The notes: generated by a model not told the origin, from the sequence alone. A DNA stretch of 64,000 bases from Brevipalpus yothersi (GCA_003956705.1 QZCP01000368.1:124001-188000), one strand, 5' to 3'; shown: positions 23,270-35,874, counted from the first letter of the stretch. A program made the numbers and translations.

Positions 23270-24340
23270 GTTCCTGAGATGGAAAGTGATGCTGATTCGA
23301 ATTTGGTTCTTCTATCTTGAAATTTTCAACGACAACATCTTAGGTTCTCGAAATATACATCACCTATAATTTGAGTTTGTGCTGAATTATCTGACTCTCT
23401 TATTACATGAGAAAATTATTTTTGAGAGAACGATGGTATCAGATAATATGGAGAAAAGATGATTCCTACCAATAGGCTGGGGACTCTCTACAAAAATATA
23501 ATTTAAGAAAGTTACCAAGAAGAAGCAAAACTAGAGCAGAAAAGAAGGAGGAGATGTGAGCTGATAAAAAAATTAGATCATATCATCGTTCCTTTATTGT
23601 CTGTGTGGACCCCACGAATATTATTATCATCGCTCCGAGCTTTGTACTGTATAACTAAGAGAAAAATTAAGCTCGCGAAGCTGAGAGGAAAAATTTAGGC
23701 TGTCACGCTTGATATCCATCTGTTATCCTTTTTCCACTCGATAGAAGAGTTAGCTAACAATTTACTTTGAGACTACAATTCGCTCCGAGACGACAAAATT
23801 TTGTTCAAAACAAAAGCTGACGAAGGATAGCTTCCATGGTGAAAAATATAGATATTGTTCTTCGATAAGAGGTCAATGAAGGGAAACTTGAGATAGCCTA
23901 GGAAACCGTTATTTTAGAAATCTTCAAAGAAATATGTTTGATTGGACAGAGCCAGAAATTTTTTCAGAGTAGTAGAAGAACATGCAAGAAGTTGCCATTG
24001 TGTTTCTCTCAGATTCTCTCATATGCAGTCATTCCAGATTCTTGAATACACAAGAATTTCGAGCTGTACAGTGAAAGGGAGGAAAGTAAAAACTCATGAA
24101 GGTTAAAAGATTCAGAAGTAGAGAGGGGAACAAGTGCCTTGTTGATGCAATTATTGTATTCAACAGCATACTTTGGGCAGATATTATTTTCTCTGTCCTC
24201 AGCACCTGATGCTTGGGAAAATCATTATTTGCGAAGCCTAGGGAAGAGAGGAGTGCGCTTCTATTTTCCTCCCTTCGAGATGGATAGCTAAGAGAGAAAT
24301 TTCTATGTGAATCACACTATTCTGTTACGTGATATACACA
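23270..24340 (+). repeat. Dispersed repeat R2, copy 1
   Basis: Contains GAGAGAACGATGG, ATCGTTCCTTTATTGTCTG, CCCACGAATATTAT, AGAGAAAAATTAAGCT and AGAAGAGTTAGCTA. Homologous to 41600-42450 and 46680-47770 in the same orientation and to 27400-28160 inverted. About 0.8-1.1 kb, no long ORF, no clear ends. A mobile origin is likely but the class is unknown. Confidence 0.75.
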
Positions 24341-24348
24341 TCACTATA

Positions 24349-25541
24349 CAGAGTGTTCCAGAATGATATGACGGATTTGAAACACTTATATCTCGAGAAA
24401 ATTTCGCGATTTTCTGAGATTTTTTTCAACACCATACAGTAAAAATGTGAAAAATTTGGTTGCCATGAGTTTTGAGGGAGTCAGATAGATTCTCAAATTA
24501 GATGATAGGGTCCAAAGAAGGGATTTAGGATATCTCAGCTAGTGGGCAGAGATCCAACAGAGAGAGGACATTTCCAGAATTCTCATAAGATATAACATCT
24601 GATGAAGTTAGTCCAGAATAGATAAGTTGATAGCTGAAAGAGCCGAGAACTCAACTTTCTGGCTTATCTATGATGATTCTAGGTAGAAAAATTGCTGTTC
24701 TGACAACCTGATATAATTTCTTACTCCTAATTAACCTGATTCTTCCCTTTTTAATGAAGAATTGATAGAGTAAAACTCCTGAAAAAGACTATTTTTCCTC
24801 TTTAGCTAGTATTGAGGTGTTTCTAATCTTTTCCCGCTCATGAAACTTGTCTCAATGTTTCCCGGGCAAGCATTCAATTAACGAGAGCAGATAGAATGTC
24901 TCCTGATCAAACTTTTCCGTTACTTATCACGAATACACTGGTTCTCATGAGGATAGATGGCTCATGAATGGAATAATTATGCTCAGTGGTGTCTTTCCAC
25001 GGCTTGAAGCCTGAGAAGGATGCATGGAGGTTCAATCGATTAAGATGAGTGGGTTGAATTCTTTTTATTCTTGAGATTGGTAGAAAAATCCTAAAATCTA
25101 ATCCACACTCGAGCTGTCTGGTAGTACGGAAAATGGAATTATGAGTTTAAAGAATTTCAGGCCTGATAAAGAATTCTTGAACGAAAAATGAGTCAGATTT
25201 GTGATCTTGAAGCTATTCCTACCTCTCAGATGGTGCTAAGAAGTCCTTCAGTGTATTGAATAGTGATTGACTTTGATCTTGTGCTCCATTATCTCTTTTT
25301 CATCGATTCTGGACTAATTTTATTAGATGTAATTCCTGTGAGAATTCTAAAATATCCTTTTATCATTGGAATTCTGTTCACCAGCTGAGATATCCTGAAT
25401 TTCCACTTTGGACCCTGTTATCTAATCTTAGAATTCTTCAGAGTCCCTCAGTGTGGGGTGTTGAAAAAATTTCCAAAATTCCACGAAGGGTTCTCGAGAT
25501 ATAAGCATTTCAAGTCCATCATATTACTCTGAAACACCCTG
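24349..25541. mobile_element. DNA transposon remnant with CAGGGTG-type TIRs
   Basis: The left end CAGAGTGTTCCAGAATGATA and the right end, whose complement begins CAGGGTGTTTCAGAGTAATA, are arms of a terminal inverted repeat reaching roughly 180 bases inward. The flanks are TA on both sides. The paralogous sequence at about 47750 (ATCACTATGTAACATCG) looks like the empty site. 1193 bases, no transposase ORF. The shorter element 32865-33212 shares the termini. Confidence 0.72.
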
Positions 25542-26212
25542 TATAACATCGTCAGTAAGAACCGAAGGGGGAGAAAAAGTCTGACTCCTATCGAAAAGAC
25601 GAAGACTGGGTCACCATGTTGTTTATGTCGCTTCAGTCACAGTGAACAAGGAGGGAACTGGACTTGGTCCCAATTTCAAAGACAAGTTTAGCGTTCATTT
25701 TTGGCCACGATATCTCTGATGAAAAACTGGTCAGAGAGCCAGATGAATGGAAATTTCCGTATCCCACGAATGATAAGGTGGCAAAAAATTATCACTGAGC
25801 GACTTGTAGTCAAAATTCAGGTCCAGAATCTGTTGTATGTTAGAATGAGCGCCGCTGAGTGAGTCACTCAAGAGGCATAGACTTGGGTATTGAGTGGGCC
25901 CTCTTTTTCCCGTTTGATAAGAACAATGGTCAGAAGCAAGCTGATTTGTTTCGTACTACCACAGCAATAGTCTTACCGGTGGTGATCTCTTCTTGTTACT
26001 ATTACCATTGGAGCTGAAGATTCAGAATACGCATGGAAGGACGAGATTACATTCCTTCAAAATGCTAATTCAGTATGTCCAAGTGAAAAGAAGGAAGTTG
26101 ATAATTATTCTAGTTGCTGCAAGAATGAATAAATTTGTACAAAGCTATGGACAGCAGAGTAATATTGATTGATAAAGTGAAACTAAGAATTATGATGATT
26201 ATTCAATTTCAG
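25542..26212. other. Repeat-derived intergenic stretch
   Basis: Part (about 25780-25870) is homologous in inverted orientation to 37350-37440 (GTGAGTCACTC / GAGCCACTCACTCAG). No gene can be supported. Confidence 0.4.
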
Positions 26213-26748
26213 ATCATGCAAAAACTCAATACTTTAGAGTTCTGGTGGGGAAGCTTATATTACTTTCAGAATCGCATCTTCACAACTGAAGGGCTCGATG
26301 AAGGACTTGGAAAAAATCAGTCCCTCCGTGAAAAGAATTCAAGAGATGTAATATTTGAAGTCAATGGTCGATCAGTAGTGGCGATGAAGGAAGGTGAATG
26401 AGCGGAAGCGATGGCTAATCCATGCCATCAGCCACAGTGTCTGGAAGAAGTCATCCAGGGAGGCTGATGGACTTTGACGAGTTTTTGCGGAAGCATGATC
26501 ACAGGAAATGGAATCAGCTAGGCTCAGAGCAAATCAACATTATCATCGTGGGAAAGCCGAATGCTTCTGAATCAAATGATCAAGGAAAGAATAATGATTT
26601 CAAAGAGCAGTATTCGAAAAAGGTCATTTTTGGTCCTAGCTTGGATTCATCCAGCTTATCTCACCAATTCGTTGATGAGAAACTCGATAATGAGGCTTGC
26701 AACTCGCTAAGCCTTCTTGTCTTTGAGATAATACAGCTTATCTCTTGA
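26213..26748 (+). CDS. Candidate spliced ORF of unknown function
   Basis: Two blocks with the same kind of composition can be joined in frame by removing a 44-nt GT-AG intron (26394-26437). Exon 26213-26393 follows an acceptor TTTCAG and reads MQKLNTLEFWWGSLYY... to VVAMKE. The second exon, 26438-26748, reads VSGRSHPGRLMDFDEFLRKH... to a TGA. No signal peptide, promoter or upstream exon was identified, so it may be an incomplete gene model or a pseudogene. The preserved frame across a plausible short intron is the only support. Confidence 0.32.
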
Positions 26749-27399
26749 TGCCTCATTTGACTTTTAGTAAATCTCAGCTTCATCTTACCATCGCTAGACT
26801 TGATTTCCCGGTAGCTTCTACATCTTTATCATAAAACAATCTCTGATGATAATCAAGATGAAATTCAACCACTTTTCGAAGAGAAAATGGAGAAAAACCT
26901 TAGAAAGTCGAGTTCCCCCTTCCCTCAGAAGACTATGTTCCGGTATTCCCAGCTGTACCTGTTGGAACACCAGTTCATCCACCCGAGGTCTTCATGAATA
27001 TACTGAGAAGTCGAGTTCTCAGCTGCCTGATCTCTAATCTTATCGATTTCGTACCAACTCATCTAGATTCATTCTTCCACGAGAACTGCCAAAATTTCCT
27101 CATTTAGTGTGGATCTTGACCACCAGCTAAAACGTCTCGAATTTCCGTTCTGAGCTCTGTTATCTATCCTGATGATTTGTGGGACTGACTTGTGAAGCTG
27201 GGTCAACAAAGGACAATGACCAAAACTGCCCCTCTCAGATTTTGATGAAACTTTCTTATCAGATGTTATCAGGTGTGATAAGACCAAAAATTAGATTGAT
27301 AACTCTCCATGACTCATACTTTCAGAGATATGACCATTTTTTCATTTTCCAAAAAAGTTCATTATATCGAAACGAAAGTGGTATCATAAGTTTTCTTAT

Positions 27400-28160
27400 C
27401 AAATGGTCAAATGGTGACTGCAAATGGAAAAATTAGAGAAAAGACAATGGCAACTTTTCAAATGTTTTTCCACTACTCTGAGAGCAGAAAATCTCCTACT
27501 CTGTCAAATCAAGCATTTTTCCCAGAGAATTTCGAATATAATGGTTTTTCAAGCTTTCTATAGTTTCCCTCCATCTACCACTTCTCAGAGTACAATATAT
27601 ATTTCTCATGATAGGAGCAATCCTTTCTCCTTTTTTTTATGGCTAAATTTCATAGTCTCGAAGCAAATTGTTAGCTAACTCTTCTATTCAGTGGGAAGAG
27701 GATAACAGATGGAAATCAAATGTGACAGCCTAAATTTCTCCTCTCAGCTTTGCAAGCCCAATTCTTCACTTGGGTATGCAGTAGGAGCTTGGAGTGATGA
27801 TAATATTCGTGGGGCCTACGCAGACAATGAAGAAACGATGATATAACCTGAATTTTTTTCCAGATCACGTCTTCTTTTTCTTTTCTGCTCTAGTTTCACT
27901 TCTTCTTGGTAACTTGTTTTCAAAAATATTCTTGGAGAGAGTTCCCAGCCTGTTGGTAAGAATCATCTTTTCTCCATATTATCTGATGCCATCGTTCTCT
28001 CAAAAATAATTTTCTCATGTAATAAGAGAATTAGATACTTCAGCATAAACTTAAATTATGGATGGTGTATATTTCGAGCACCTAATAAGATGTTGTCATT
28101 GAAAATTTCAAGATGGACGAACTAAAGTCGAATCAGCATCACTCTCCATCTCTCAGACCC
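27400..28160 (-). repeat. Dispersed repeat R2, inverted copy
   Basis: The same landmarks as 23270-24340 in reverse complement (for example CCATCGTTCTCTCAAAAATA at about 27985). The sequence at 27050-27360 also shows weak similarity to the interior of the CAGGGTG-type element. Confidence 0.7.
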
Positions 28161-28621
28161 TTTCCTCACTTTCTCTATGAGTTTTCGAAAATACAGTATA
28201 GTATATAGTAATACTCACTCTTATTTTTCTCTTACCGACTAAAATTCCCTCCATTCTGCAGTGAATTCCACCCAAAAGTTAACTATTATCAGATTGAAAA
28301 ACTGAAAAATTGATAATGGTCATCTGAAATATTCGAGCAATGTATCTTACACAAATGTGACTACTATCAGCGTGAGAGACCGGACGATAGGTAGTGGTTA
28401 TCCAAAATTATCGAGCAACTCTCAAAAACTCTGGGAATGACTCGATTTCTATCATTTTTTCTTTCTTTCATCGAAGAACTCCATCAATATCATGCTAGCT
28501 CCTCAGTTTGATGACCATTTTTGAGATTGCTAACCAACATACATGTAAAATAAAGAGCAAGGCCAGAATGATGCCCACTCTTTCACTCGGCGTTAAGTCT
28601 GATGAGAATGAAAAATATGAA

Positions 28622-29985
28622 AAAGGACATGTCCGGATAAGGCCCCTATTTTGCCCACAATGGATTTTGATGAAACTTTGAATTCTCGAAGAACTCAGTC
28701 TCTAGATCAGAATGATACTAAGAATGACCCTATAGGGTCAGAGATCATGGAGATATTTGACCTTGAATTTTTAGCAAAATTTCGTCAATTTTCATATTTT
28801 TTCGATTTTTGAAGGATAATTAGGCCTTATCTCATCTCCTTATCACTTTCAAAGCTTTGTTAATCTTGAATTCACCGAAAAATTGACTCATATTGCCAAA
28901 AAAACACAAAACTACGGAAAAATGGCCATTTTTCTACTGTTTTTGATTGGAATTGAGGTTGAAAATTGACTAATTTCGGTTGCAATTGCTGGAATCAGCA
29001 TTGATAGTAGATTCAGAACTCAAGAAACCTCTTTCCAATGTTTATCGATAATCAAACTTGAGATAATATGTTCAAAAGCTTTTTTTGTGTCTGATTGCTA
29101 TTGAATCTTGGTTATTGAGTGATTGAGTGTGAAGATATCTGTTATTATTCATCATTTGCCACAGTGTCAGCGAGAAAGCTAGTCGATCGACTTCAGAATC
29201 TTCAATTGAGCTAATTTTTTATGATTATTGAGCATTCTCTGACATGGAACCTCAGCCAGGACCAAGCTAGTCTTCTGAAGGCGAGTGTGAAGAAGAACTT
29301 TTTCCACTGAAATAGGTATCATATGAGAGCAAATGGTTCGGGACGGAAAAACTGTGACCTCAGGTCAGAAGCCGTTTCGGCCTCGTTTCTGTGTGATTTG
29401 ACCATCAAATATTGTCAGATCACATGCTCTAACGGTGTTTCCTGCAAGATCTGCTTAATTGAAACGTGATTGGACATTCAGACTTTTACCGTTAGATCTC
29501 AATCAGAGCGATCTTAGGCCTGAATAGGCCAAACAGCCTTTTCCAGCAGTTTCTTGAGATTTTGAAGGTGTTCCCCACATTTCACTCACATGAAATATAG
29601 TATTTTCTTAAAGCTTTTTAGAAGTTACATCTCATTCAGGTCATTTGGTTGACCTTGAAAGGCTGAAACTGCTTTTTTCGTGGTTTTTCCGGTTTTCGAA
29701 ACTGTTCCTTACTAGAAACACATTGAAATACATATTTTCTGATAGAATACAAAAAAATACGTCCATAAACATATGTCTAATTTTGTCTCCAGGGAGGACA
29801 ATTTATCATTTTTCCGAAAAATTCGATTTTTTCAGAATTTTTACCTTCTTTCGGGTTTTTGAGATACCAACACTTATTCGAGAGCAGTTTTCGGTATGAT
29901 TTTTGAATCCTCATCCAATATTATCGTCAAAAAAGTGCTTTTTTCTAATTTCCGAAAAAAGTTCCACGTTCAGGTTACTATCTCC
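28622..29985 (+). mobile_element. GGACATGTCC transposon, right end truncated
   Basis: Begins AAAAGGACATGTCCGGATAA and runs with recognisable homology, inverted, to 38787-37600 (for example GACCCTATAGGGTCA). Homology fades after about 29985 and no closing GGACATGTCC is found. No transposase ORF is visible. Confidence 0.68.
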
Positions 29986-31043
29986 AAATGCCGGTACAAA
30001 CCGAAATTTCACCATGTTTCCACGAATTTTTTTATCATGGTTTTTGGCTTGATGCTTGGCTATGTTCTATTGCTTATGACGATGAAAAAGAAACAGGGGA
30101 GAGATTTTCTCCATTTACAAGGCACAAACGATATTGTAGAGGAAGTTAAAACTATTGGAACATAATACCTTTGATTTTTCGAAGAATGGTCCTCACTCAC
30201 TCTCAAGATGAGTGATAATAATCTGAATATCTCAATTTTTGCATATTCCTTCAGAGCAATAACATTTTCCTCAAACTATAGAGCTTTTTTCGTGCGAATG
30301 AAGATATTTTGGAGGCTATATTCTCATATACTCATGTTTCCTAGTAAGTATTTGAAGAATTGATTTGAGCTTCCCTCAATATATGTATGTAACAAACAAT
30401 ATCAATAATATTGTTCTGTCTGTAATGATCTAAAGTAAGCAGTAAATTCATTTTGTTTGTTTTCATTTGCAAATCCGGGTTGGTTCTCTTATTCAAGTTA
30501 CACTCGCAGCTAACAAAATTTCGATTCACACATTAACACGATGAGATGAACCCTTGGACAGTACGAGAAATTCTCTAATCAAACCATATTTCGGTGTGAA
30601 TAACGAGTGACAGTTTCTAAGACTAGTCAGCTTATATCACTATCATAAATAGAGGTAAATAGATTCAATAAGAAGCTCGATCATTTCAATAACACCTCTA
30701 AACTGAACTTTGATTAGGCATTGATCATTCTTGCCTGTCCAAAAGACTTCATGTGTATAGAAGGTTTGTTTGAGATTTTCCGGTAACAATTTTTCCTAAA
30801 CGAAAAGTTTTGCTCATCATCTCATCAAGCGGAAAAGGAAATGAAGTAAAAATCTCCCTATCGAGAGACGGTGTTTGATTCACCATCATCCATAAAACTT
30901 ATCTACGCAAAGATCTCGTTTATCGATGTGCCTTGGTGCTATCAGTGCTGCTGCTCTTTTCAGGATATGATTTCATTAATTGCTTGCTTCATCTAACTGT
31001 AGGGAACCTGAGTCAGAATCAATTTCACATTGTTTTCTCTCCC

Positions 31044-31084
<41 letters not shown>

Positions 31085-32864
31085 AGACACAAAAGGATCG
31101 AAGAGTGAATATGCAAAGTAGGAGAAAATGGAATATTATATTAACGAGGAAGAGGAGGAATGATTCATTCTTGATGCGGCAAGCCTTTGATATTGCTATT
31201 GATAGCCTCAGGGAGCCCCAAAATTTTTCCTAAGAAAATGATGGGAAATTCCCATGAAAGCTTCTAGAAGCTTCTTAACAAGTATATAAAGGGAGCATTA
31301 ATCAGAATACTTGGATCTTTGCGTTCAACTTGGTAAGGTGAACATCTGGCGCAGGCTGGCCAGTCATGGCTAGCTCACCGCAGCCAGGTAACTATCCCTC
31401 TTTTTCTCTTTCTATTATCCCCTTACTAGAGTCATTGTTAGGCGTGGGTTTTCTATGTACTAGAACATTTTATCACGTTGTTCTAATCATTCGTACTAAT
31501 GTATTTGGCGACAATCCCTCACCAGTAAACTTTATTAAAGCATTCCAGTGAGGCTCCAGATACTTCGCGTTACCTCAAAACTTTCTCTCACAGCAAGATA
31601 CAACCACGTTAGAACTTCCCGATAGATCATCATATCAGCCTCGATCAGAACAGAATAGAACATTATAGGATTGTATAGTACCCACTCAAATAGAACTCAA
31701 TAGAAAATAGTATATCGAAGTAGAGAGAAACCACCACAATTCCCTCACATTTCCCCATGGATTAGATTGACCTGCTTCAATACTTTACTGTTAGGATAGA
31801 ACTTCGTTAGACACAAATATTACGAGATATAACAGCTAAGCTATTCTGTCTTTCTTTTGTCATTCCCCATGTCTCGTTACAATATCAGTGCCAACGTTCC
31901 GGAGTTCGATAAGTATCAAGAAGATCTCACCCAATTCTGATCAAACTCAGTTTTCTGAGAGCATACAACGGAAAAATTCTTTGATAACAGAACTGATAAT
32001 ATCGAGTCATGAGAAGATAACAGAGTGAAGATAAACTGTTCTTTCTTAAAATTATCATGACTCCGCAAATTGCTCATACCACATGACCAAACCAACAGGC
32101 ATGATCAGGCAATGTCATGATAAAGATTGTAAAGAAGTTCAAGTTTCTAGATTGTAGCTTTTCTCCGTTATGCTGGGGAATTTTCTCTCATCTCAATGGT
32201 CAAAAAATGCTCTGACCAGAAGATGGAATTCACACTACAGCTTGATTGCATAGAGTTGAACATTCTGAGAAAGTTCCAAGGTGCTGACTAGTAGCATTCC
32301 TGAGATATCGGCAATTCATCACTGAGAATCAATGTTCAGTGCTATACCAGGGACTCCGAATTGGACATCATAGTAAGCGACTGATTTTTACAAGAATTCT
32401 TCAACTTCTCTCTCTGAATCATTGGCTAATCAAGGTTTCATGATTGCTGATCAATAATGTCGCAACTTGCACCAGAGATTCCTAGTTAACTACAATAAAT
32501 GAGTATTTTCTAATGAAATGCAAACAATCAAAGCTCAACATATGAAAAGCAAAGCAAAAAAATGATCATGGCAAGTACGCTCTTTGAACACTAGAGCTTT
32601 TATCAAAGCTGTTTCCATAAACTTTATTCATTTCTCGTATTCTGTGGGGCAATGGTGGGGAGAAGAATTATGGGTATAGAATCTGGTTGGCCTATTATTC
32701 TGTGGTTCTGGTGGTAACTTCCCCAGTCTCCAATCACTAGAGTCTAAGAGATTAAACTGATCGAGTCACTCATGGGACTCTCAGAATGGAGAAATAGGAA
32801 TACAACATGCATAAGAATATTTACATTATACCATGTATTATACCATGGATATAAAACGAATATA
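29986..32864. other. Intergenic stretch with a possible promoter
   Basis: Mostly unrecognised. A strong TATATAAAGG at about 31282 is followed by an ATG at 31366 opening a 61-codon frame of no known family. TGGCGCAGG just before it could be a primer-binding site of a decayed LTR element, but no paired LTR was found. A further frame at about 30038 (MVFGLMLGYVLLLM...) encodes a hydrophobic peptide without support. Confidence 0.3.
31047..31079. repeat. CT microsatellite
   Basis: About 16 CT units. Confidence 0.85.
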
Positions 32865-33212
32865 CAGGGTGTTTCAGAGTAATATGACGAGTTTCGAATG
32901 CTGGTATTTCAGAAACCCTTGGGAGAATTCTGAAAATTTTTTCAATATTGTATAGTAAAAATGTGTAAGTTTTTTTTGCCATGAGTTTTGAGGGAGTCCG
33001 ATAAATTCTTAGGATAGATAACAGGGTCCAAAGTGAAAATTTAGGATACCTCGGCTGGTAGGCGGAATTTCCAAAAAATAATGACATTTGGAATTCCCAT
33101 AAAAAATTACATCTAAAAAAGTTGGTCCCATACCGAAAAAATTTTCAGAATTCTCCGCAGGGTTACTGTGATATAAGCATTCGAAACTCGTCATATTACT
33201 TTGAAACACCCT
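32865..33212. mobile_element. MITE with CAGGGTGTTTCA termini
   Basis: 348 bases with nearly matching inverted arms of about 80 bases. The left arm starts CAGGGTGTTTCAGAGTAATA and the right arm, complemented, AGGGTGTTTCAAAGTAATA. Flanking ATATA on both sides fits a TA-type target duplication. The interior (GCCATGAGTTTTGAGGGAGT) is shared with the larger element at 24349-25541. Confidence 0.82.
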
Positions 33213-34033
33213 ATATAGTATATGTATAATCTGGAGTCTTGCTCTGTCTCTCATCTTCCCATCTCTCTTCTCTTCAGCTCAGCGTCTTCTTCGCAACCAA
33301 TTTTCGATGATTCCATCCTAGAAGAGGCTTTAAACTGTTTCAAACATAATGTCAACAGATATAGTCTTCTCTCATAATTTCTTCTTTTGAGCTTAGAAGT
33401 AGTGATCACTCTGTCTAGAATTGCTTATCTAAAATCTATTATTCTGTGCTAGAATGGCACTGACTCAGCGTATTTAGAATGATCAATAGAACTCCAGAAT
33501 TCTCATCTCCCCATCTGCTCTTCTGGAGCGGCAAACCCAATTGAGCTCTGATGCTGTCATCTTGAAAGAGAACCATTGGGCTGGAATACCGAATTTATTC
33601 TGAAGAGGTTTCATCATCCACTTATATTCGTGAAAATTCCGCTCCCCGTTGTAAATATTCTTCCGACTTCGTGGGGAAATCCATCGGAGGAAGGTTAATC
33701 GTGTATGTTTGCCCAGTCAGTGGCTACGTTCAATCGGTTTCCAACTTGCCGAGGGCGCATGATGAGGCAAACAGGAGGCTGTCTGATACTTAGCTTTTCT
33801 TACAAGAAAATTAAATTGAAATTAAAATTCATTGCTGTTTGAGCAATCCAATAGTTCACCTCACACCGACTGAATTATCACTTCATCATTTATCGACCAT
33901 ATCCTATCCAGTCAAGACCTTATTATTTCTCATTTCAAAAATGAATTTTCACATCTATAAGAATCCCGTTGAGAGCAATTCTGTATCTTGTTAATCCTAG
34001 GTGAATGAATATGATGGCATGCTCTTTCATGAT
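33213..34033. other. Intergenic stretch, nothing recognised
   Basis: No supported ORF or repeat. It lies downstream of the minus-strand secreted-protein gene. Confidence 0.35.
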
Positions 34034-34039
34034 TTTATT
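34034..34039 (-). terminator. Poly(A) signal
   Basis: TTTATT on the plus strand is AATAAA on the minus strand, about 68 bases after the stop codon of the gene at 34107-34727. Confidence 0.5.
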
Positions 34040-34106
34040 CAGCAATGAACATACTGGGGCGCAATTACCTTGAAAAATATACCATGCTCCGTTCTCTCAA
34101 CAACCA

Positions 34107-34727
34107 CTAGCCTCTAGAACAAACAATAATTGGAATACCGAAAACAAGAAAGAGTATAAAAATAAAGGAAGGAACAACTATGATGAAGAGTAGAGCGATA
34201 TCAGCCAAACGTTTCTTTATGTCATGAGATTTCGATTTTCTCTCAATTAGGGACTGAACTGGATGCTTTAGAAAGTTCTTGATCGACCCCCAAGTTCTGG
34301 AAAGTATATTTTTTATCTTGTCTTTTGTCCAGGATGGTAGCTTCTTACCCATCTCTTTCAATTGAGGCTTGTATAATTTTCGATTCTTCCACAGCTCTTG
34401 CCAGAAAGCTCTAGCTATAGTGATTCGATCTTCGAAGAGTATTTTATCAGGATCCACAACTCTGTTCACGGCTTTCTGAAGTTCATCACTATTGTCGTAC
34501 ATTTTCAAGCTGAAAGCTTTGAATTCCTCGACTAAATTTGGATCAATTTTACCAATATTTGTTTCTTCCAAGAGCTTCGCTCTATCGAATGGAGATTTGT
34601 CCCCAATTATATCTGGATAGTCTCCGGATTTGACTATTTCGTACAATACTCGATCATCTTCATCTTGGCTGGAATCAGCTCTAGATATAGTCATGAAACA
34701 AAGGAGAAAAATCACGAGTACTCTCAT
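34107..34727 (-). CDS. Secreted/membrane-anchored protein of unknown function
   Basis: A single-exon frame of 206 residues starting at ATG 34727 (MRVLVIFLLCFMTISRADSS, a clear signal peptide). The middle is acidic then basic and predicted helical (KLPSWTKDKIKNILSRTWG). A single strong hydrophobic segment lies at about residues 177-202, leaving a very short tail. The promoter and poly(A) signal fit. The layout matches the gene at 1488-2249, including a basic amphipathic stretch just before the membrane segment, so the two may be distant paralogues. No known family recognised. Confidence 0.72.
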   Translation of the reverse strand: MRVLVIFLLCFMTISRADSSQDEDDRVLYEIVKSGDYPDIIGDKSPFDRAKLLEETNIGKIDPNLVEEFKAFSLKMYDNSDELQKAVNRVVDPDKILFEDRITIARAFWQELWKNRKLYKPQLKEMGKKLPSWTKDKIKNILSRTWGSIKNFLKHPVQSLIERKSKSHDIKKRLADIALLFIIVVPSFIFILFLVFGIPIIVCSRG

Positions 34728-34770
34728 CTTCAAAATACCAATAACGCTGAGCTGAACAATAAAAAGTTTG

Positions 34771-34807
34771 GAATGAGATAAATTCGGTGCTCAATCTAAC
34801 TTTTAAA
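34771..34807 (-). promoter_or_regulatory. Core promoter
   Basis: On the minus strand TTTAAAAG (34800-34807) lies about 30 bases before the initiator TCATTC (34771-34776). The 5' UTR to the ATG at 34727 is about 47 bases. Confidence 0.55.
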
Positions 34808-34816
34808 TGTTGCAGT

Positions 34817-35100
34817 TTGACTAGAAATCAGGGAGCTGTTGGGAGACTTTCATCTCCCACCAAGCAGCGTGTGAGTTAGTTACCATGCTAAAAAATACAA
34901 GGCGTCTCAGAGGGATATGACGAAGTTCAAAACCTCGCATCTCAAGAACTCTCGGAGGAGTCCTGGAAATTCTTTCGATAGCCTACAGTAAAGTTGAGTA
35001 AAGTTTGCTCACAATGCAATTCTAGTCAGCCCAATAAATTCAAAGAATGGATAACAGACACCAAACTGTAAATTTGGGATTCTTCAGGTGGTGATTAGGA
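34817..35100. repeat. Direct repeat with decayed CAGGGTG-type element
   Basis: ATCAGGGAGCTG...CCAAGCAG...GTTAGTTA...CATGCT recurs at 37066-37320, followed in both by sequence similar to the left arm of the CAGGGTG-type MITEs (ATATGACGAAGTTC). The two copies bracket the GA-rich duplication and the LTR-like segment. Confidence 0.6.
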
Positions 35101-35149
35101 TTCACACTAATTGAGGACATTATCAAGATCATCATATAGAGAAAAATTA

Positions 35150-35660
35150 TGGAGATAACAATACGACCCCACAGCGAGGTCCAATAACGGAATCGCAACG
35201 CTAACCTTACTGCGGCAGAATTCGGTGAGCAGAGAGAGACCGAGAAAGAGAGAGATAGAAAGAGAGAGAGAGGAAGAGAGAGAGAGAGAAATATCAGGTA
35301 GTTCTTAGAAATTTTGTCAAGTTTTGCCTATTTAGGTTTTTGCTGGTATAACGGACCTTTTCCGCTAGTTTAAAGAAAAATTATAAAGATAACAATACGA
35401 CGCCGTAGTGAGATCCACTAACAAAATTGCTGAGCCATTGTGCAAGCCATCGTAGACCTTACTGCGCCAAGATTTGGTGATCAGAAAAGAGACAGAAAGA
35501 GAGAGAGAGACTGCGGGAAAGGGAGAGAAAGAGAGAGAGACTAAGAAAGAGAAAGAAAAAGGGAGAGACCGAGGAAGAGGAAGAGAGTGAGAGGAATAGT
35601 TCAGAATTCTGTCGAGTTTCACCCATCTAGGTTTGGGCTGGTATAACCAACCTTCCCCAC
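35150..35660. repeat. GA-rich direct duplication
   Basis: Two units (about 35150-35345 and 35380-35660) share GATAACAATACGAC, CTTACTGCG and long interrupted GAGAGA tracts, and both end near GGTATAAC(G/C). The second unit is longer. Confidence 0.65.
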
Positions 35661-35874
35661 TAGTCCCCATGAGAAATCTGATTCTCCTGATTGAAATCTG
35701 ATTGGGATGAGCACGTTTAATTTCTCTCCTTCCCAACATCAGTAGAGATTCCTAGAATCTTCTCTGTACTCAAGCTCGTTAAAGGGGCTTCGGCTGCTCA
35801 TCATTTTCTTCACTTGGCGCTGGAGATCATCTCCACATTTCATTGTTTTCCCCACCCGAGTTGTCACTCGCCAT

